32,667 nucleotides of DNA. Source: Caldifarciminota bacterium. GTDB lineage: Bacteria > Hydrothermota > Tepidihabitantia > B3-TA06. How positions within the stretch are numbered: the first letter of the stretch is position 1; every line of letters starts with the position of its first letter. The notes below the pieces were generated by a model. That model was not told the origin of the DNA. It made no database searches and saw only the letters and a list, made by a program, of their open reading frames with translations. The DNA is taken from positions 1 through 32,667 of the forward strand of contig JAFGSK010000021.1 in the NCBI GenBank assembly GCA_016934635.1. Direction: 5' to 3'. This document shows, piece by piece, positions 15,524 through 23,304 of this stretch. Position numbers and translations under genes: made by a program.

Positions 15524-16438
15524 CTACCTGAAGTATGTAAGAAATTCATTCCTCAAAAGTTCTTCAATCGATTGGATGGCGTTCTCTTTACTTTCTGCAT
15601 CTACCCAGTTGGTATCTCCAAGAGCGGTGAAAAAAGTCTTCTGGCGTTTGGCAAAGGCGCGTATCTTCTTTATGATTATCTCTTTGGTTTCTTCAAGTGA
15701 TGTTTCACCTTCGATATAGCTGAATATCTCCTGATAACCGTAGGCGTTGAACGCGTAAAGGTCTTTTGAGAACCCCATCCTTTTGAGTCTTTGGACCTCG
15801 TCGATAAAGCCTTCCGCAAGCATCTTCTCTAATCTCGTTTTAATCCTTTGCGCAAGCTCTGACCGTGATAATCTCAAGCCGACATAGAAGGGTTTAACAG
15901 GCGGGAGGGGTGCAGGTTGAGCAATTAATTCGGAATAAGGTCGACGCGCTGCAAGGCAAACCTCGAGCATGCGAAGTATACGCTGGCGGTCGTTAGGGTG
16001 AAGTCGGTCCGCGGTCTCGGGGTCCTCGGCCCTGAGTTTACGAGCGAGTGTCGGGGTCGGCAAGGTTTCCAGTTCCTCCCTGATTATGGGATTGTGGGGC
16101 AGGTTGGTATGCAGGGGTTCGAATATTGCCCTGAGGTAAAAACCTGAACCTCCGACGGCAATCGGTCGATCAAGATTGCTCAAAAGCTCCCAGGCATGAC
16201 GTGCGAACTCCCCTGCTGAGAGTTGGTGGTCAGGAGGACAGAGATCCAGAAGATGATGTGGGACTTGTTCCCTCATCTGAGCGGTGGGTTTGGCAGTGCC
16301 TATCTCCATGAGTTGATAGCACTGACGGGAATCAACCGATACTATTTCCCAGTTATATCTCCGGGCCAATTCAAAAGCGACTTCGGTTTTTCCTACCCCT
16401 GTCTGACCGAGAATTACCGGAACAAGACGCTCGTTCAT
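15524..16438 (-). CDS. miaA: tRNA dimethylallyltransferase MiaA
   Basis: 304 residues, the normal length. P-loop GQTGVGKT at about 11-18; substrate motif VDSRQCYQLMEIGTAKPT near 35-52 (family VDSxQxYxxxDIGTAKP, with Glu replacing the usual Asp). Further MiaA blocks include GGSGFYLRAI and the tRNA-recognition stretch NAYGYQE. The enzyme transfers a dimethylallyl group to A37 of tRNAs reading UNN codons. The ATG lies 9 nt after the mutL stop with a weak Shine-Dalgarno, so it is the second gene of a mutL-miaA operon, a common arrangement. Confidence 0.95.
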   Translation of the reverse strand: MNERLVPVILGQTGVGKTEVAFELARRYNWEIVSVDSRQCYQLMEIGTAKPTAQMREQVPHHLLDLCPPDHQLSAGEFARHAWELLSNLDRPIAVGGSGFYLRAIFEPLHTNLPHNPIIREELETLPTPTLARKLRAEDPETADRLHPNDRQRILRMLEVCLAARRPYSELIAQPAPLPPVKPFYVGLRLSRSELAQRIKTRLEKMLAEGFIDEVQRLKRMGFSKDLYAFNAYGYQEIFSYIEGETSLEETKEIIIKKIRAFAKRQKTFFTALGDTNWVDAESKENAIQSIEELLRNEFLTYFR

Positions 16439-16447
16439 CCGGATTCG

Positions 16448-18190
16448 TTAAAATCTGCCGAACCGTTTGTCCAAATCGGTCATGGTGAATTTTATGACCG
16501 TAGGTCGACCATGCGGACAAAAGTAAGGGGTTTTGCAGCAAAAAAGTCGATTGATTAACGATTCCATTTCAGGCTGAGAAAGAATATGTCCTGCTTTGAT
16601 CGCACCGTGACATGCAATGATGGCTGCCATTTTATCGCGATTGCCCAGCCTGACTTCATCGGTTTGATTGAATTCCCTGAAGAGTTCCTTCAAATCAGAC
16701 TGTCCAAATTTAGCGTCTGCGGGAAGGGTTTCTACGATTACTTGGTTCGGGCCGAAGGACTTGGCTTCTAAGCCCAGTTTCCCTAGGTAATCTGATATTT
16801 CCTCGAAAGTAGCAGATTCCTCTGATGTAAGCTCGACTATCAATGGAAAGAGTAAGCGTTGCCTTGGCACACCTTCCAGTTGTTCAAGCATTTCTTCATA
16901 CAGTATACGTTCATGGGCCGCATGCTGATCTACGATGATCAGACCTGAGGAGACTTGGGCAAGGATATAGGTGTTCTGTAATTGCCAGAATCCGGTTTGG
17001 GAGTAGGAGGAATCAGGTAATTCCATAGGTGAATTCGAGATTTCCGCAGGTACAGGTCTTGACGGAGAGAAGACTGTAGTCGGTGGCATTGTTAGCTGAG
17101 GTAAATCTTGGGGAGTAGCTGGCATATTCTGATGTGTAGTGCGAGAAAGGTATGGACGGAGTGAGGAAGCGGATGTGTGCATGGGAAAACCTTCGAGGTT
17201 TGATACCGCTTCCCTGTGAATTGCCTTGCGTACAGCTTGAAAAACAAAATCGTACAAAAACCTTTCGTCGCGAAAACGTACCTCGGTTTTAGCAGGATGG
17301 ATGTTTGAATCGAGCATTTCGGGGGGTGAGACGAGTTTTAAGACAAAGAAAGGCACGAGATTGTTAGACTGAGGACCAAACCCTTCCATGATTGCCCGGT
17401 ACACAGTTCGGTAAAGAACAGGCCGACCGTTGAAGAAGGTTTTTTGCACCTTGCTTACTTCCCCGCTTTGATCGGGTCTTACAATGAAACCATCGAGTGT
17501 GAGCAGTTGATGCTTTTGGCTTATGGATATGAGCTCTACTTTTTTTAGCTGAGGGAGGACATCGAGTATGCGTTTGATCCATTCCTTAGAAGGTCGGTAT
17601 GAGTCCAGGATTTTCCGATTGGATCGTATCTCGAAACGAATCTCCGGTTCCAACAAGGCATAGTTCCTCACGGCACCAAGAACCAGCCTTGTTTCGTATG
17701 AATCGTTTCGCAGGAAAGCGCGTCGGGCAGGGAGATTAAAGAAAAGGTCTTGAACTGTAACCGTGGTGCCCGGAGCACGAACAATCTCGCGGTATTCCTT
17801 GATGTCACCTGCCTTTATCAGTAAAGAAGAACCTACTTCCGAATCCTGAGTTTGAGTTTCGATTTTCAATTCACAAACTTCAGCCATTGAGGCAAGAGCT
17901 TCGCCACGAAATCCGTAACTGGCAATGCGAGTTAAGTCTTGGACACTTTCAAGTTTGCTGGTGGCAAAACGACGTACCGCAAGCTCGACCTCATCAGGTG
18001 GGATTCCTTCACCGTCGTCTGCAACTCGGATGATTTTTTTCCCTCCTTGCTCCAGGTAAATTTCAACTTTTTTTGCCCCGGCATCCAATGAGTTTTCAAC
18101 AAGTTCCTTTACGACCGATGCCGGCCTTATAATTACTTCTCCTGCAGCTATCTTGGCTGCAGTTTCTCGGGATAGAACTCTAATACTCAC
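16448..18190 (-). CDS. mutL: DNA mismatch repair protein MutL, endonuclease-competent type
   Basis: 580 residues. The GHKL ATPase motifs are intact: NSLDAGA near 33-39, DDGEGI near 58-63, GFRGEAL near 93-99. After a Pro/Ser-rich linker (about 335-395), the C-terminal domain carries all three parts of the metal endonuclease site: DQHAAHERILYE (421-432), ACHGAIKAG (526-534) and CPHGRP (558-563). This is therefore the nicking form found in bacteria without MutH. It couples MutS mismatch recognition to strand incision. The GTG at 18190 is 6 nt after the -10, has no Shine-Dalgarno, and is predicted to be leaderless. It is divergent from the PASTA gene. Confidence 0.96.
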   Translation of the reverse strand: MSIRVLSRETAAKIAAGEVIIRPASVVKELVENSLDAGAKKVEIYLEQGGKKIIRVADDGEGIPPDEVELAVRRFATSKLESVQDLTRIASYGFRGEALASMAEVCELKIETQTQDSEVGSSLLIKAGDIKEYREIVRAPGTTVTVQDLFFNLPARRAFLRNDSYETRLVLGAVRNYALLEPEIRFEIRSNRKILDSYRPSKEWIKRILDVLPQLKKVELISISQKHQLLTLDGFIVRPDQSGEVSKVQKTFFNGRPVLYRTVYRAIMEGFGPQSNNLVPFFVLKLVSPPEMLDSNIHPAKTEVRFRDERFLYDFVFQAVRKAIHREAVSNLEGFPMHTSASSLRPYLSRTTHQNMPATPQDLPQLTMPPTTVFSPSRPVPAEISNSPMELPDSSYSQTGFWQLQNTYILAQVSSGLIIVDQHAAHERILYEEMLEQLEGVPRQRLLFPLIVELTSEESATFEEISDYLGKLGLEAKSFGPNQVIVETLPADAKFGQSDLKELFREFNQTDEVRLGNRDKMAAIIACHGAIKAGHILSQPEMESLINRLFCCKTPYFCPHGRPTVIKFTMTDLDKRFGRF

Positions 18191-18196
18191 TGTGGG

Positions 18197-18224
18197 ATTG
18201 TAAAGGTCGGAATTGACATGTCAA
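18197..18224 (-). promoter_or_regulatory. Promoter of mutL-miaA (leaderless type)
   Basis: TTGACA (18224-18219), 16-bp spacer, TACAAT (18202-18197) on the minus strand; the GTG start follows after 6 nt. Confidence 0.7.
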
Positions 18225-18246
18225 GCAATTTGACGTACCCTTAATC

Positions 18247-18274
18247 TTGACATCCAGCTTGAATTTCCTAAAAT
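18247..18274 (+). promoter_or_regulatory. Promoter of the PASTA-LEA14 gene (leaderless type)
   Basis: TTGACA (18247-18252), 16-bp spacer, TAAAAT (18269-18274). The ATG is at 18282, where +1 is expected. Confidence 0.72.
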
Positions 18275-18281
18275 CTAGACT

Positions 18282-19310
18282 ATGGAACGAAAGAAACCAA
18301 CAAAACGCCTGCTTCTCGGTATAATAGCGCTTCTGGCTGTATCAGGAGTAGGTTTTGCAGGTTATATTGAGGAGAAAGCACCGTTTCTTATAGGTTTGAC
18401 AGCTGATTCGGCACGAGTTTTTATTGCTGAAAATCTTGGTTGTGATCCTGATTCGGTTCCCTTATTTGTACGTCCGGATTCTTTCTATACCGATAGTCTT
18501 ACTACAGGTATTATTATCTGGCAGGACCCTGAACCTGATTCCGCTATAGGATACAAGATTACTGTACGTTTGACCGCACCGATGACAATAGAACTTCCCG
18601 ATGTCAGAGGGATGCCAGGTTTTGATGCATCAGCTTATCTACAGTCCTTGGGGCTGCAATTCTTACCGGTCAGCAAAACGGAAAGCAAAGAGTACCCGGC
18701 TGGCACAGTTATGAAAACCGTTCCAGCGCCTGGGGATACAGTTCAACGAGGGGAATCGGTAGGTGCAACCGTTTCTGAAGGAGTAATAATCAGCAAACCT
18801 GTATATACCTCTACCGGAGTCCCTATCAACCTTTATGAAACACCTTCAGCAAAGATAACCTCTATCTCAACCTCTCCAGTCGATTCCTCGACTTTTAAAT
18901 TAGCTTTTTCAATACAGATAACCAATCCATACAAACATTCGATGGGAGCTGAAAATTTCTCATGTATCTTGAAGGTGAATGGTGCTATACTGAAAAAAGA
19001 GAAACCTGAAGTATCTGCAATTAAGATTGGACCCAAGGGGATTGCTAAAGGTAAGTTAGAGTTTCTTCTTGCTTACCCTGATATATCTCCAGCGCTAGCT
19101 GAAATCCTACTCGGAAAAGGACGGTATCGATTGGTCGGTACTTATGCTTTGACAGTTGAGAGCGGATATTCGACAAAACCTTTAGATACCGGGGAGTTTG
19201 AGTATGATTTGGCGTCCGCTTCTTCGGAAGTGAAGACGAAGCTCGAGGAAATCATGATTCCTGAAGAAACGGAGCCAGAAATAAAAACAGATGAGACAAA
19301 TGGAGGATAA
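18282..19310 (+). CDS. Membrane-anchored protein with two PASTA domains and an LEA14/WHy-like domain
   Basis: 342 residues. A basic N-terminus and one hydrophobic segment (about 10-28) suggest an anchor or signal. Two PASTA-like modules follow: a divergent one (about 35-105) and a canonical one (about 107-168) with LPDVRGM, a long helix, AGTVMKTVPAPGD and a closing strand. Residues about 180-310 resemble the LEA14/water-stress-hypersensitive fold: TFKLAFSIQITNPYKH, then a paired-strand domain ending in DTGEFEYDL. PASTA domains usually bind cell-wall muropeptides in kinases and penicillin-binding proteins; no kinase or transpeptidase is present here. The combination is one I do not recognise. 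The tail is Glu/Lys-rich. No Shine-Dalgarno; leaderless start. Confidence 0.7.
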   Translation: MERKKPTKRLLLGIIALLAVSGVGFAGYIEEKAPFLIGLTADSARVFIAENLGCDPDSVPLFVRPDSFYTDSLTTGIIIWQDPEPDSAIGYKITVRLTAPMTIELPDVRGMPGFDASAYLQSLGLQFLPVSKTESKEYPAGTVMKTVPAPGDTVQRGESVGATVSEGVIISKPVYTSTGVPINLYETPSAKITSISTSPVDSSTFKLAFSIQITNPYKHSMGAENFSCILKVNGAILKKEKPEVSAIKIGPKGIAKGKLEFLLAYPDISPALAEILLGKGRYRLVGTYALTVESGYSTKPLDTGEFEYDLASASSEVKTKLEEIMIPEETEPEIKTDETNGG

Positions 19311-19422
19311 TGAGTAATTGAAGGAAGGTGAATAAAGCTACAGAGTAATTTTTCGATAAAGACCTATTGGGCACATACCGCGAGGCGAACTCTCCGAGTA
19401 ATTCCGGACGAGTATGATTCGT

Positions 19423-20913
19423 TTATTCCCAGTCCAGCAGACGCTTTTCACCCTCTAGATGGCGGATTGTTGATATATCCTGGCTCACCTCAAGGGTTCC
19501 CTTGTATTTTCCGGTTTCGTCCCTCAAGGCAAAATAACGTATATAGATGAACCTGCCCTGAAGTTGAATCCAAAACTCGGCGGATTTTTTCTTCCCTTTC
19601 CGAAACTCGTCCAGGATTTTCTCAACGATGTGTACGCTTTTTTGGGGGTGACAGTTTTGAACCTTGCGACCGATTACACCAGGTGACCGTGGGAAAAGAC
19701 GGTCGTCGGTTGCAGAGTAGTACCGGACCTCGTCGTTTTCATCTACAAAGCTTATGTCCACCGGTAACGCTTTGAGCATAACATCAATCTGTTCGAGTGT
19801 CAGTTCTCCCACAGAGAGAGGCAGTCGCAAGTTTTCGGCGATCAACCGGGGTAGGTCGTTTAGCGGGTGCAAGCCCGTTTCGGAGCTTGTCATACTCATT
19901 TCTTCGCTCCTTCCTATATCTTCCGAATTCCATTCGTTCCCCGGCTCGATCAGAGCATAGCCAATCTCAGGTTCGCCCTTCTTAATCTCGACCCATTCGG
20001 CCTCATCCAGTTTTTCAAGCGCCATGGGAAAGAGTATCTGCTCTTCCTTGTAAATCATGTCGAGGACGGCTCCAGTAAGTCGGGAGCTTTCCTCCTTGAA
20101 TTTCTCAACCTTCTTTCCCTTAAGAAGCGTACTTAGCTGTTTCAGCTGTCCCCTAATCCGATCGTGAACGTTCCACATGACCTGGGGTGGCCCTTTTACT
20201 CCGTGTTTTTCAAGGAACGGAAAGAGCTGATTCTCCTTGCGCTGATAGTGAACGTTTAAAAGGCTCAATTTTTCTAAGACTCTTCCGAGTTCGTCTCTGC
20301 GTGTACTGAAGTTTTCCTTGTCGAGTTTTGAAGTGATGAAGTTAAGGCTTCGCGCGAGCTTCTCAAATTCGGTGTTTTCGGATCGAAAGGTGTGTACCGG
20401 ATGTCCTGGCTGCATACCTGGAGAGTTCTGTCTGTCCAAAGATTGGCGGAAAACTGCAACGTGCAGGTCGCACATCCTGGTAATATCTTCTTCTGTAATG
20501 CCGTCAGAAATCAACTGTTGCTCTATCTCAGCTATCTCTGAAGGGCTTATGTCCTTGATTTCTGCTGCAAAACGCCTTTTCAATTCCTCGACGTTTTTAC
20601 CTTCTTGAGAATGCAGGTCGCCAAGGATCCCTTTAATCCTTAAGGCTCGTTCTGACAAGTCTTTTGAATCAAGAACCCCTACCTCTTCGCCGGTCTGGTT
20701 TTTGATGGCATCTTTCAAGACCTGGATGAAATCTTCAGTACTAATGTTTGCATCTGATGCTGCCATCTCTAGAGTAGCGATCTTGCCTAGGGTATTTCGG
20801 AAAACCGGGTTCAATAGCTTCTTGAACTCAGGGTTATATTCAGGCAGGAACTTCTCGAGAAAGGGGAAGACCCTGATCAATTCGGCAATGCGGGTTTTTG
20901 GCCCGAGAACCAT
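19423..20913 (-). CDS. DUF1858/DUF438 - hemerythrin - PAS sensor-like protein
   Basis: 496 residues, soluble. The N-terminal ~75 residues are a DUF1858 module (TRIAELIRVFPFLEKFLPEY, then NPVFRNTLGKIATLEMAA). DUF438 follows at about 90-160. A hemerythrin-like bundle (about 170-310) keeps His/Glu candidates in H-x3-E-type segments (VHYQRKENQLFP, WNVHDRI, KEEQILFP), suggesting a diiron O2 or NO site. A C-terminal PAS module (about 365-490) ends in ISTIRHLEGEKRLL. There is no kinase, so it probably senses oxygen or redox state by protein contact. It is the last gene of the desulfoferrodoxin-ferritin operon, with AAAGGAG before its ATG. Confidence 0.85.
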   Translation of the reverse strand: MVLGPKTRIAELIRVFPFLEKFLPEYNPEFKKLLNPVFRNTLGKIATLEMAASDANISTEDFIQVLKDAIKNQTGEEVGVLDSKDLSERALRIKGILGDLHSQEGKNVEELKRRFAAEIKDISPSEIAEIEQQLISDGITEEDITRMCDLHVAVFRQSLDRQNSPGMQPGHPVHTFRSENTEFEKLARSLNFITSKLDKENFSTRRDELGRVLEKLSLLNVHYQRKENQLFPFLEKHGVKGPPQVMWNVHDRIRGQLKQLSTLLKGKKVEKFKEESSRLTGAVLDMIYKEEQILFPMALEKLDEAEWVEIKKGEPEIGYALIEPGNEWNSEDIGRSEEMSMTSSETGLHPLNDLPRLIAENLRLPLSVGELTLEQIDVMLKALPVDISFVDENDEVRYYSATDDRLFPRSPGVIGRKVQNCHPQKSVHIVEKILDEFRKGKKKSAEFWIQLQGRFIYIRYFALRDETGKYKGTLEVSQDISTIRHLEGEKRLLDWE

Positions 20914-20982
20914 ATCTACTCCTTTAAAAACTCGAGGCCCTGTTCAGGGCTTCATCTTATCAAACCTATGGATTTCTTCGTT

Positions 20983-21477
20983 TTAACTCTTCAGGTTCAC
21001 TAATAGTTTCGAGATAAGCGTTATATGCGAGAGTTCTTCTTTTATTATTTCCGAGATTCGGGCTGTCCCGAGACGCTCAGGAACCATATCCTTGATACCT
21101 GTGTAAAAAACGACGGATTCCTTTTCCATGCCGAGTGCGGTACCCAGTATCTCTTCCATCGTTTCATCTCCGGTCAGTTCCAGGGAAGGATCGCGCTTGT
21201 ACTCGAAGACATGCCCGTCTGCAACGGCCCTGAGATATGCAGCTCCCTGGTCTTGAGGGTCCATATCCCTGGATTCACGTTCCTTTGAATCAAGGCCGGC
21301 CTTCATCTCGGCGAAGGTCTTCTCGTGCTGTACTTCCATTTCGTATAGATCGTTTAACAACTTTTTGTGCTCTTCGACTGTGGAGTTTTCCGCTGCCTTT
21401 TTATAGAAATTCTGGCCGTTACGTTCGATCTGTTCTGCTATCTCGAGTATCTCTTCTGCGTTGAATACTATGCCCAT
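20983..21477 (-). CDS. Rubrerythrin-like ferritin-superfamily diiron protein
   Basis: 164 residues. Two helix pairs carry the ligand pattern of ferritin-like diiron proteins: E in EQIERNGQNFY (about 16-26) with MEVQHEKTF (E and H, about 46-54), and E in GMEKESVVFY (about 115-124) with EELSH (about 147-151). There is no rubredoxin domain, so it is not a classical rubrerythrin. Peroxide reduction is the likely role for this family. The ATG has AAAGGAG, which overlaps the ferritin stop region 11 nt upstream; translational coupling is likely. Confidence 0.82.
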   Translation of the reverse strand: MGIVFNAEEILEIAEQIERNGQNFYKKAAENSTVEEHKKLLNDLYEMEVQHEKTFAEMKAGLDSKERESRDMDPQDQGAAYLRAVADGHVFEYKRDPSLELTGDETMEEILGTALGMEKESVVFYTGIKDMVPERLGTARISEIIKEELSHITLISKLLVNLKS

Positions 21478-21488
21478 AGTTCGCTCCT

Positions 21489-22025
21489 TTAATCTTTCCC
21501 GGCACCGGGGTTTACGATTGTTTGGGTGGGAGGGAGGGGGCGGCCTCCCAGTTCTTTGTCAATCATGAAGATCCCGTTCTTGGAATCTCCAACCATCTTC
21601 AATTTCTCAACGACTTTTAGTGTCTGATCTTCTTCCTCAATCTGTTCTTCAACGAACCAGTTGAGAAGACCATAGATGGCCGCATTATCCTTCTCAGCAT
21701 GTGCAAGATCCATCAGATCGTTAATCATCTTTGTTACCTTGAGTTCGTGTTCGTAAGCGGCCTGAAAAGCCTCTACCGGTGTCGACCACGAGCCCTCAGG
21801 TTTCTTTACTTCAAATAACTCTACTTCGCCGCCCCTTTCAAGAATGTGATTGTAAAAGCGCATGGCATGGCTCATCTCCTCGAAAGCCTGAGACTTCATC
21901 CATGCGGCAAAACCTTCCAGATTCTTGCCTTCAAACCAGGCACCTATTGCAAAATAGAGATAGGCTGCGTAAAGTTCGGCGTTCAACTGTTTGTTGAACC
22001 CGTCCAGCATCTTCTTTGTAATCAT
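21489..22025 (-). CDS. ftnA: Bacterial non-haem ferritin
   Basis: 178 residues, the usual FtnA length. The ferroxidase ligands are in place: E17 in LNAELYAAYLYF, the EEMSH pair near 49-53, E94 in YEHE, and EEQ near 127-129. It stores iron as a ferric core and removes Fe(II) that would drive radical chemistry. The ATG at 22025 overlaps the stop of the desulfoferrodoxin-like gene by 4 nt (ATGA), and AAAGGAG lies within the end of that gene. Co-translation is therefore likely. The C-terminal ~15 residues (Pro/Gly-rich) are an extension not essential to the fold. Confidence 0.93.
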   Translation of the reverse strand: MITKKMLDGFNKQLNAELYAAYLYFAIGAWFEGKNLEGFAAWMKSQAFEEMSHAMRFYNHILERGGEVELFEVKKPEGSWSTPVEAFQAAYEHELKVTKMINDLMDLAHAEKDNAAIYGLLNWFVEEQIEEEDQTLKVVEKLKMVGDSKNGIFMIDKELGGRPLPPTQTIVNPGAGKD

Positions 22026-22411
22026 AATATCTGCGCTCCTTTCCAGATTCCGTTGATGTTGCAGTGTTTGCGGTCAACCACCCTGTCTATATCGATCATG
22101 AATGTCGTCTCCGGTACACCGCCTGGTTCCAGATGTTTGCGGTAAACGTATCCTGCTTCGTCTGTCGCTTCGATCCACTCAATACAATGATCTGCTTCCA
22201 TTGGATGAAGCGTACTCCTCACGATAACTCTGAAACCGCTGTCGATCTTTTCAATCAGAGGTACGTGGTTTTCGTTCTTCCAGTCGGCTGTCTGGTTTTC
22301 AAGAAGCTTCATAGGTTCGCCATGACACGAGTAGTTGCCGCAACCCTCCTTCACAACTTCAATCATGTCACCGCAATCATCGCAGTTATATACCTGTTCT
22401 GTCTTATCCAA
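22022..22411 (-). CDS. Desulfoferrodoxin-like (2Fe-superoxide-reductase family) protein with altered metal ligands
   Basis: 129 residues. The N-terminal desulforedoxin-like module has C10xxC13, but the usual CC pair reads C29-H30, and an extra Cys sits at 24. The C-terminal superoxide-reductase module keeps HVP, HPM and HCIEW histidines and the CN cysteine. Two departures stand out: CNxHG reads CNING, so the fourth equatorial His is Asn, and the catalytic Lys of EKHVP is Asn (ENHVP). The family reduces superoxide to peroxide; this member may have changed activity. A TTG start at 22411 is supported by AGGAGGGG upstream. First gene of the four-gene operon. Confidence 0.85.
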   Translation of the reverse strand: MDKTEQVYNCDDCGDMIEVVKEGCGNYSCHGEPMKLLENQTADWKNENHVPLIEKIDSGFRVIVRSTLHPMEADHCIEWIEATDEAGYVYRKHLEPGGVPETTFMIDIDRVVDRKHCNINGIWKGAQIL

Positions 22412-22451
22412 ATCGCCCCTCCTGGGGTTCAGGCTCTTTTATTTTAACTAA

Positions 22452-22479
22452 ACTATAAGTCCAAGACCGTTGATGTCAA
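22452..22479 (-). promoter_or_regulatory. Promoter of the desulfoferrodoxin-ferritin operon
   Basis: TTGACA (22479-22474), 16-bp spacer, TATAGT (22457-22452) on the minus strand. Confidence 0.72.
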
Positions 22480-22532
22480 GCATTGATGGGAGTTATTATA
22501 GTAATTCAGTAGGATATGTCAAGGTTAATTGG

Positions 22533-22562
22533 AAAAAAGGGATGCATCGACTTGCATCCCTT
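22533..22562 (-). terminator. Rho-independent terminator of the rubrerythrin gene
   Basis: An 8-bp stem (GGGATGCA/TGCATCCC) with a 6-nt loop is followed by T6 on the minus strand. It sits about 20 nt after the stop codon and separates this gene from the next operon promoter. Confidence 0.85.
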
Positions 22563-22580
22563 GAATGAAGTTTCAGTCGT

Positions 22581-23042
22581 TCAGTTTTCAGAAAGGATAT
22601 ATTCGTCGTATTGAACCTCGAAGTAAAGCTTATGCTTGGCTTCTTCATTTGCCAGACCAAGAAGAATATCCCTGAGTCCTTCATCATCTGTGATTGCAGC
22701 AAGGTTTGAGTAAAGTTTATAAGAAGCTTTTTCTCTTTGCATTGCAACGAGGAGGGCCTTCTGAAAGTCAAATTCCTCAGTATCGTCAAGACTAATATCT
22801 ACTGTGTAGTCTGCGATTTTCAAATCAGTAATCTTTTCAGCAGATGAGAACAGTTTTTTTCCTTCCTTAACAGCTTCAAGTTTTTTCTTATGGTTGAGTT
22901 CTTCCGCTGCAAAACTCTCGAACATTTCTTTCATGGATTGCCTGTCGGCTCGTTTTGACAGGTTTACATAGAATTGATTGGCTTCCAGTTCCTTTCCAAT
23001 AGCAAAATCGAGGAGTTCGTTTACAGAACCAAATGTATCCAC
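22581..23042 (-). CDS. Rubrerythrin family protein (diiron domain only)
   Basis: 153 residues. The four-helix ferritin-like fold has ligands in KELEANQFY (about 17-25), EELNH (about 47-51), REKASYKLY (about 103-111) and NEEAKH (about 131-136). The rubredoxin tail of classical rubrerythrin is absent. The expected role is hydrogen-peroxide reduction. It is monocistronic, with its own promoter (23079-23106) and terminator (22533-22562). The GTG at 23042 is the start, with AAAGGAGG upstream. The 20-bp tandem repeats that overlap the -35 hint at special regulation. Confidence 0.85.
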   Translation of the reverse strand: MDTFGSVNELLDFAIGKELEANQFYVNLSKRADRQSMKEMFESFAAEELNHKKKLEAVKEGKKLFSSAEKITDLKIADYTVDISLDDTEEFDFQKALLVAMQREKASYKLYSNLAAITDDEGLRDILLGLANEEAKHKLYFEVQYDEYILSEN

Positions 23043-23078
23043 TTCAAGTCCTCCTTTACTGGTTTATTCTCAGTAGTG

Positions 23079-23106
23079 ATTATAAGGCTTTGAGGACTTC
23101 CGTCAA
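23079..23106 (-). promoter_or_regulatory. Promoter of the rubrerythrin gene, embedded in tandem repeats
   Basis: TTGACG (23106-23101), 16-bp spacer, perfect TATAAT (23084-23079) on the minus strand. The -35 hexamer is the first six bases of the first 20-bp tandem repeat unit. Confidence 0.72.
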
Positions 23107-23180
23107 GCAGAAGGCTTGTCCGTCAAGCAGAAGGCTTGTCCGTCAAGCATAAGGCTTGTACGTCAAGCATAAGGCTTGCA
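23101..23180. repeat. Four tandem 20-bp repeats overlapping the rubrerythrin promoter
   Basis: Units at 23101-23120, 23121-23140, 23141-23160 and 23161-23180. The first two are identical; the last two differ from them at one or two positions. A fifth, decayed unit follows to about 23195. Each unit contains CAAGC-5 nt-GCTTG, a small inverted repeat, and on the minus strand a TTGACG hexamer. The exact 20-bp period puts all copies on nearly the same DNA face, as expected of a protein-binding array. Confidence 0.9.
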
Positions 23181-23304
23181 CCGTTCAAGCATGAATGCAG
23201 TTCGTTGATTCCTTCAAAGGTTTCAGGTTTGACTTGTTATTACTTTGTAGGTAGGTGAATTAGATGTGTCACCTATCACAGGATTGGAGATTGTTCAGGA
23301 GCTA

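Noticed and set aside
23101..23180. CRISPR array
   Set aside because: The units are directly adjacent with no spacers and only 20 bp long, and no cas genes are present.
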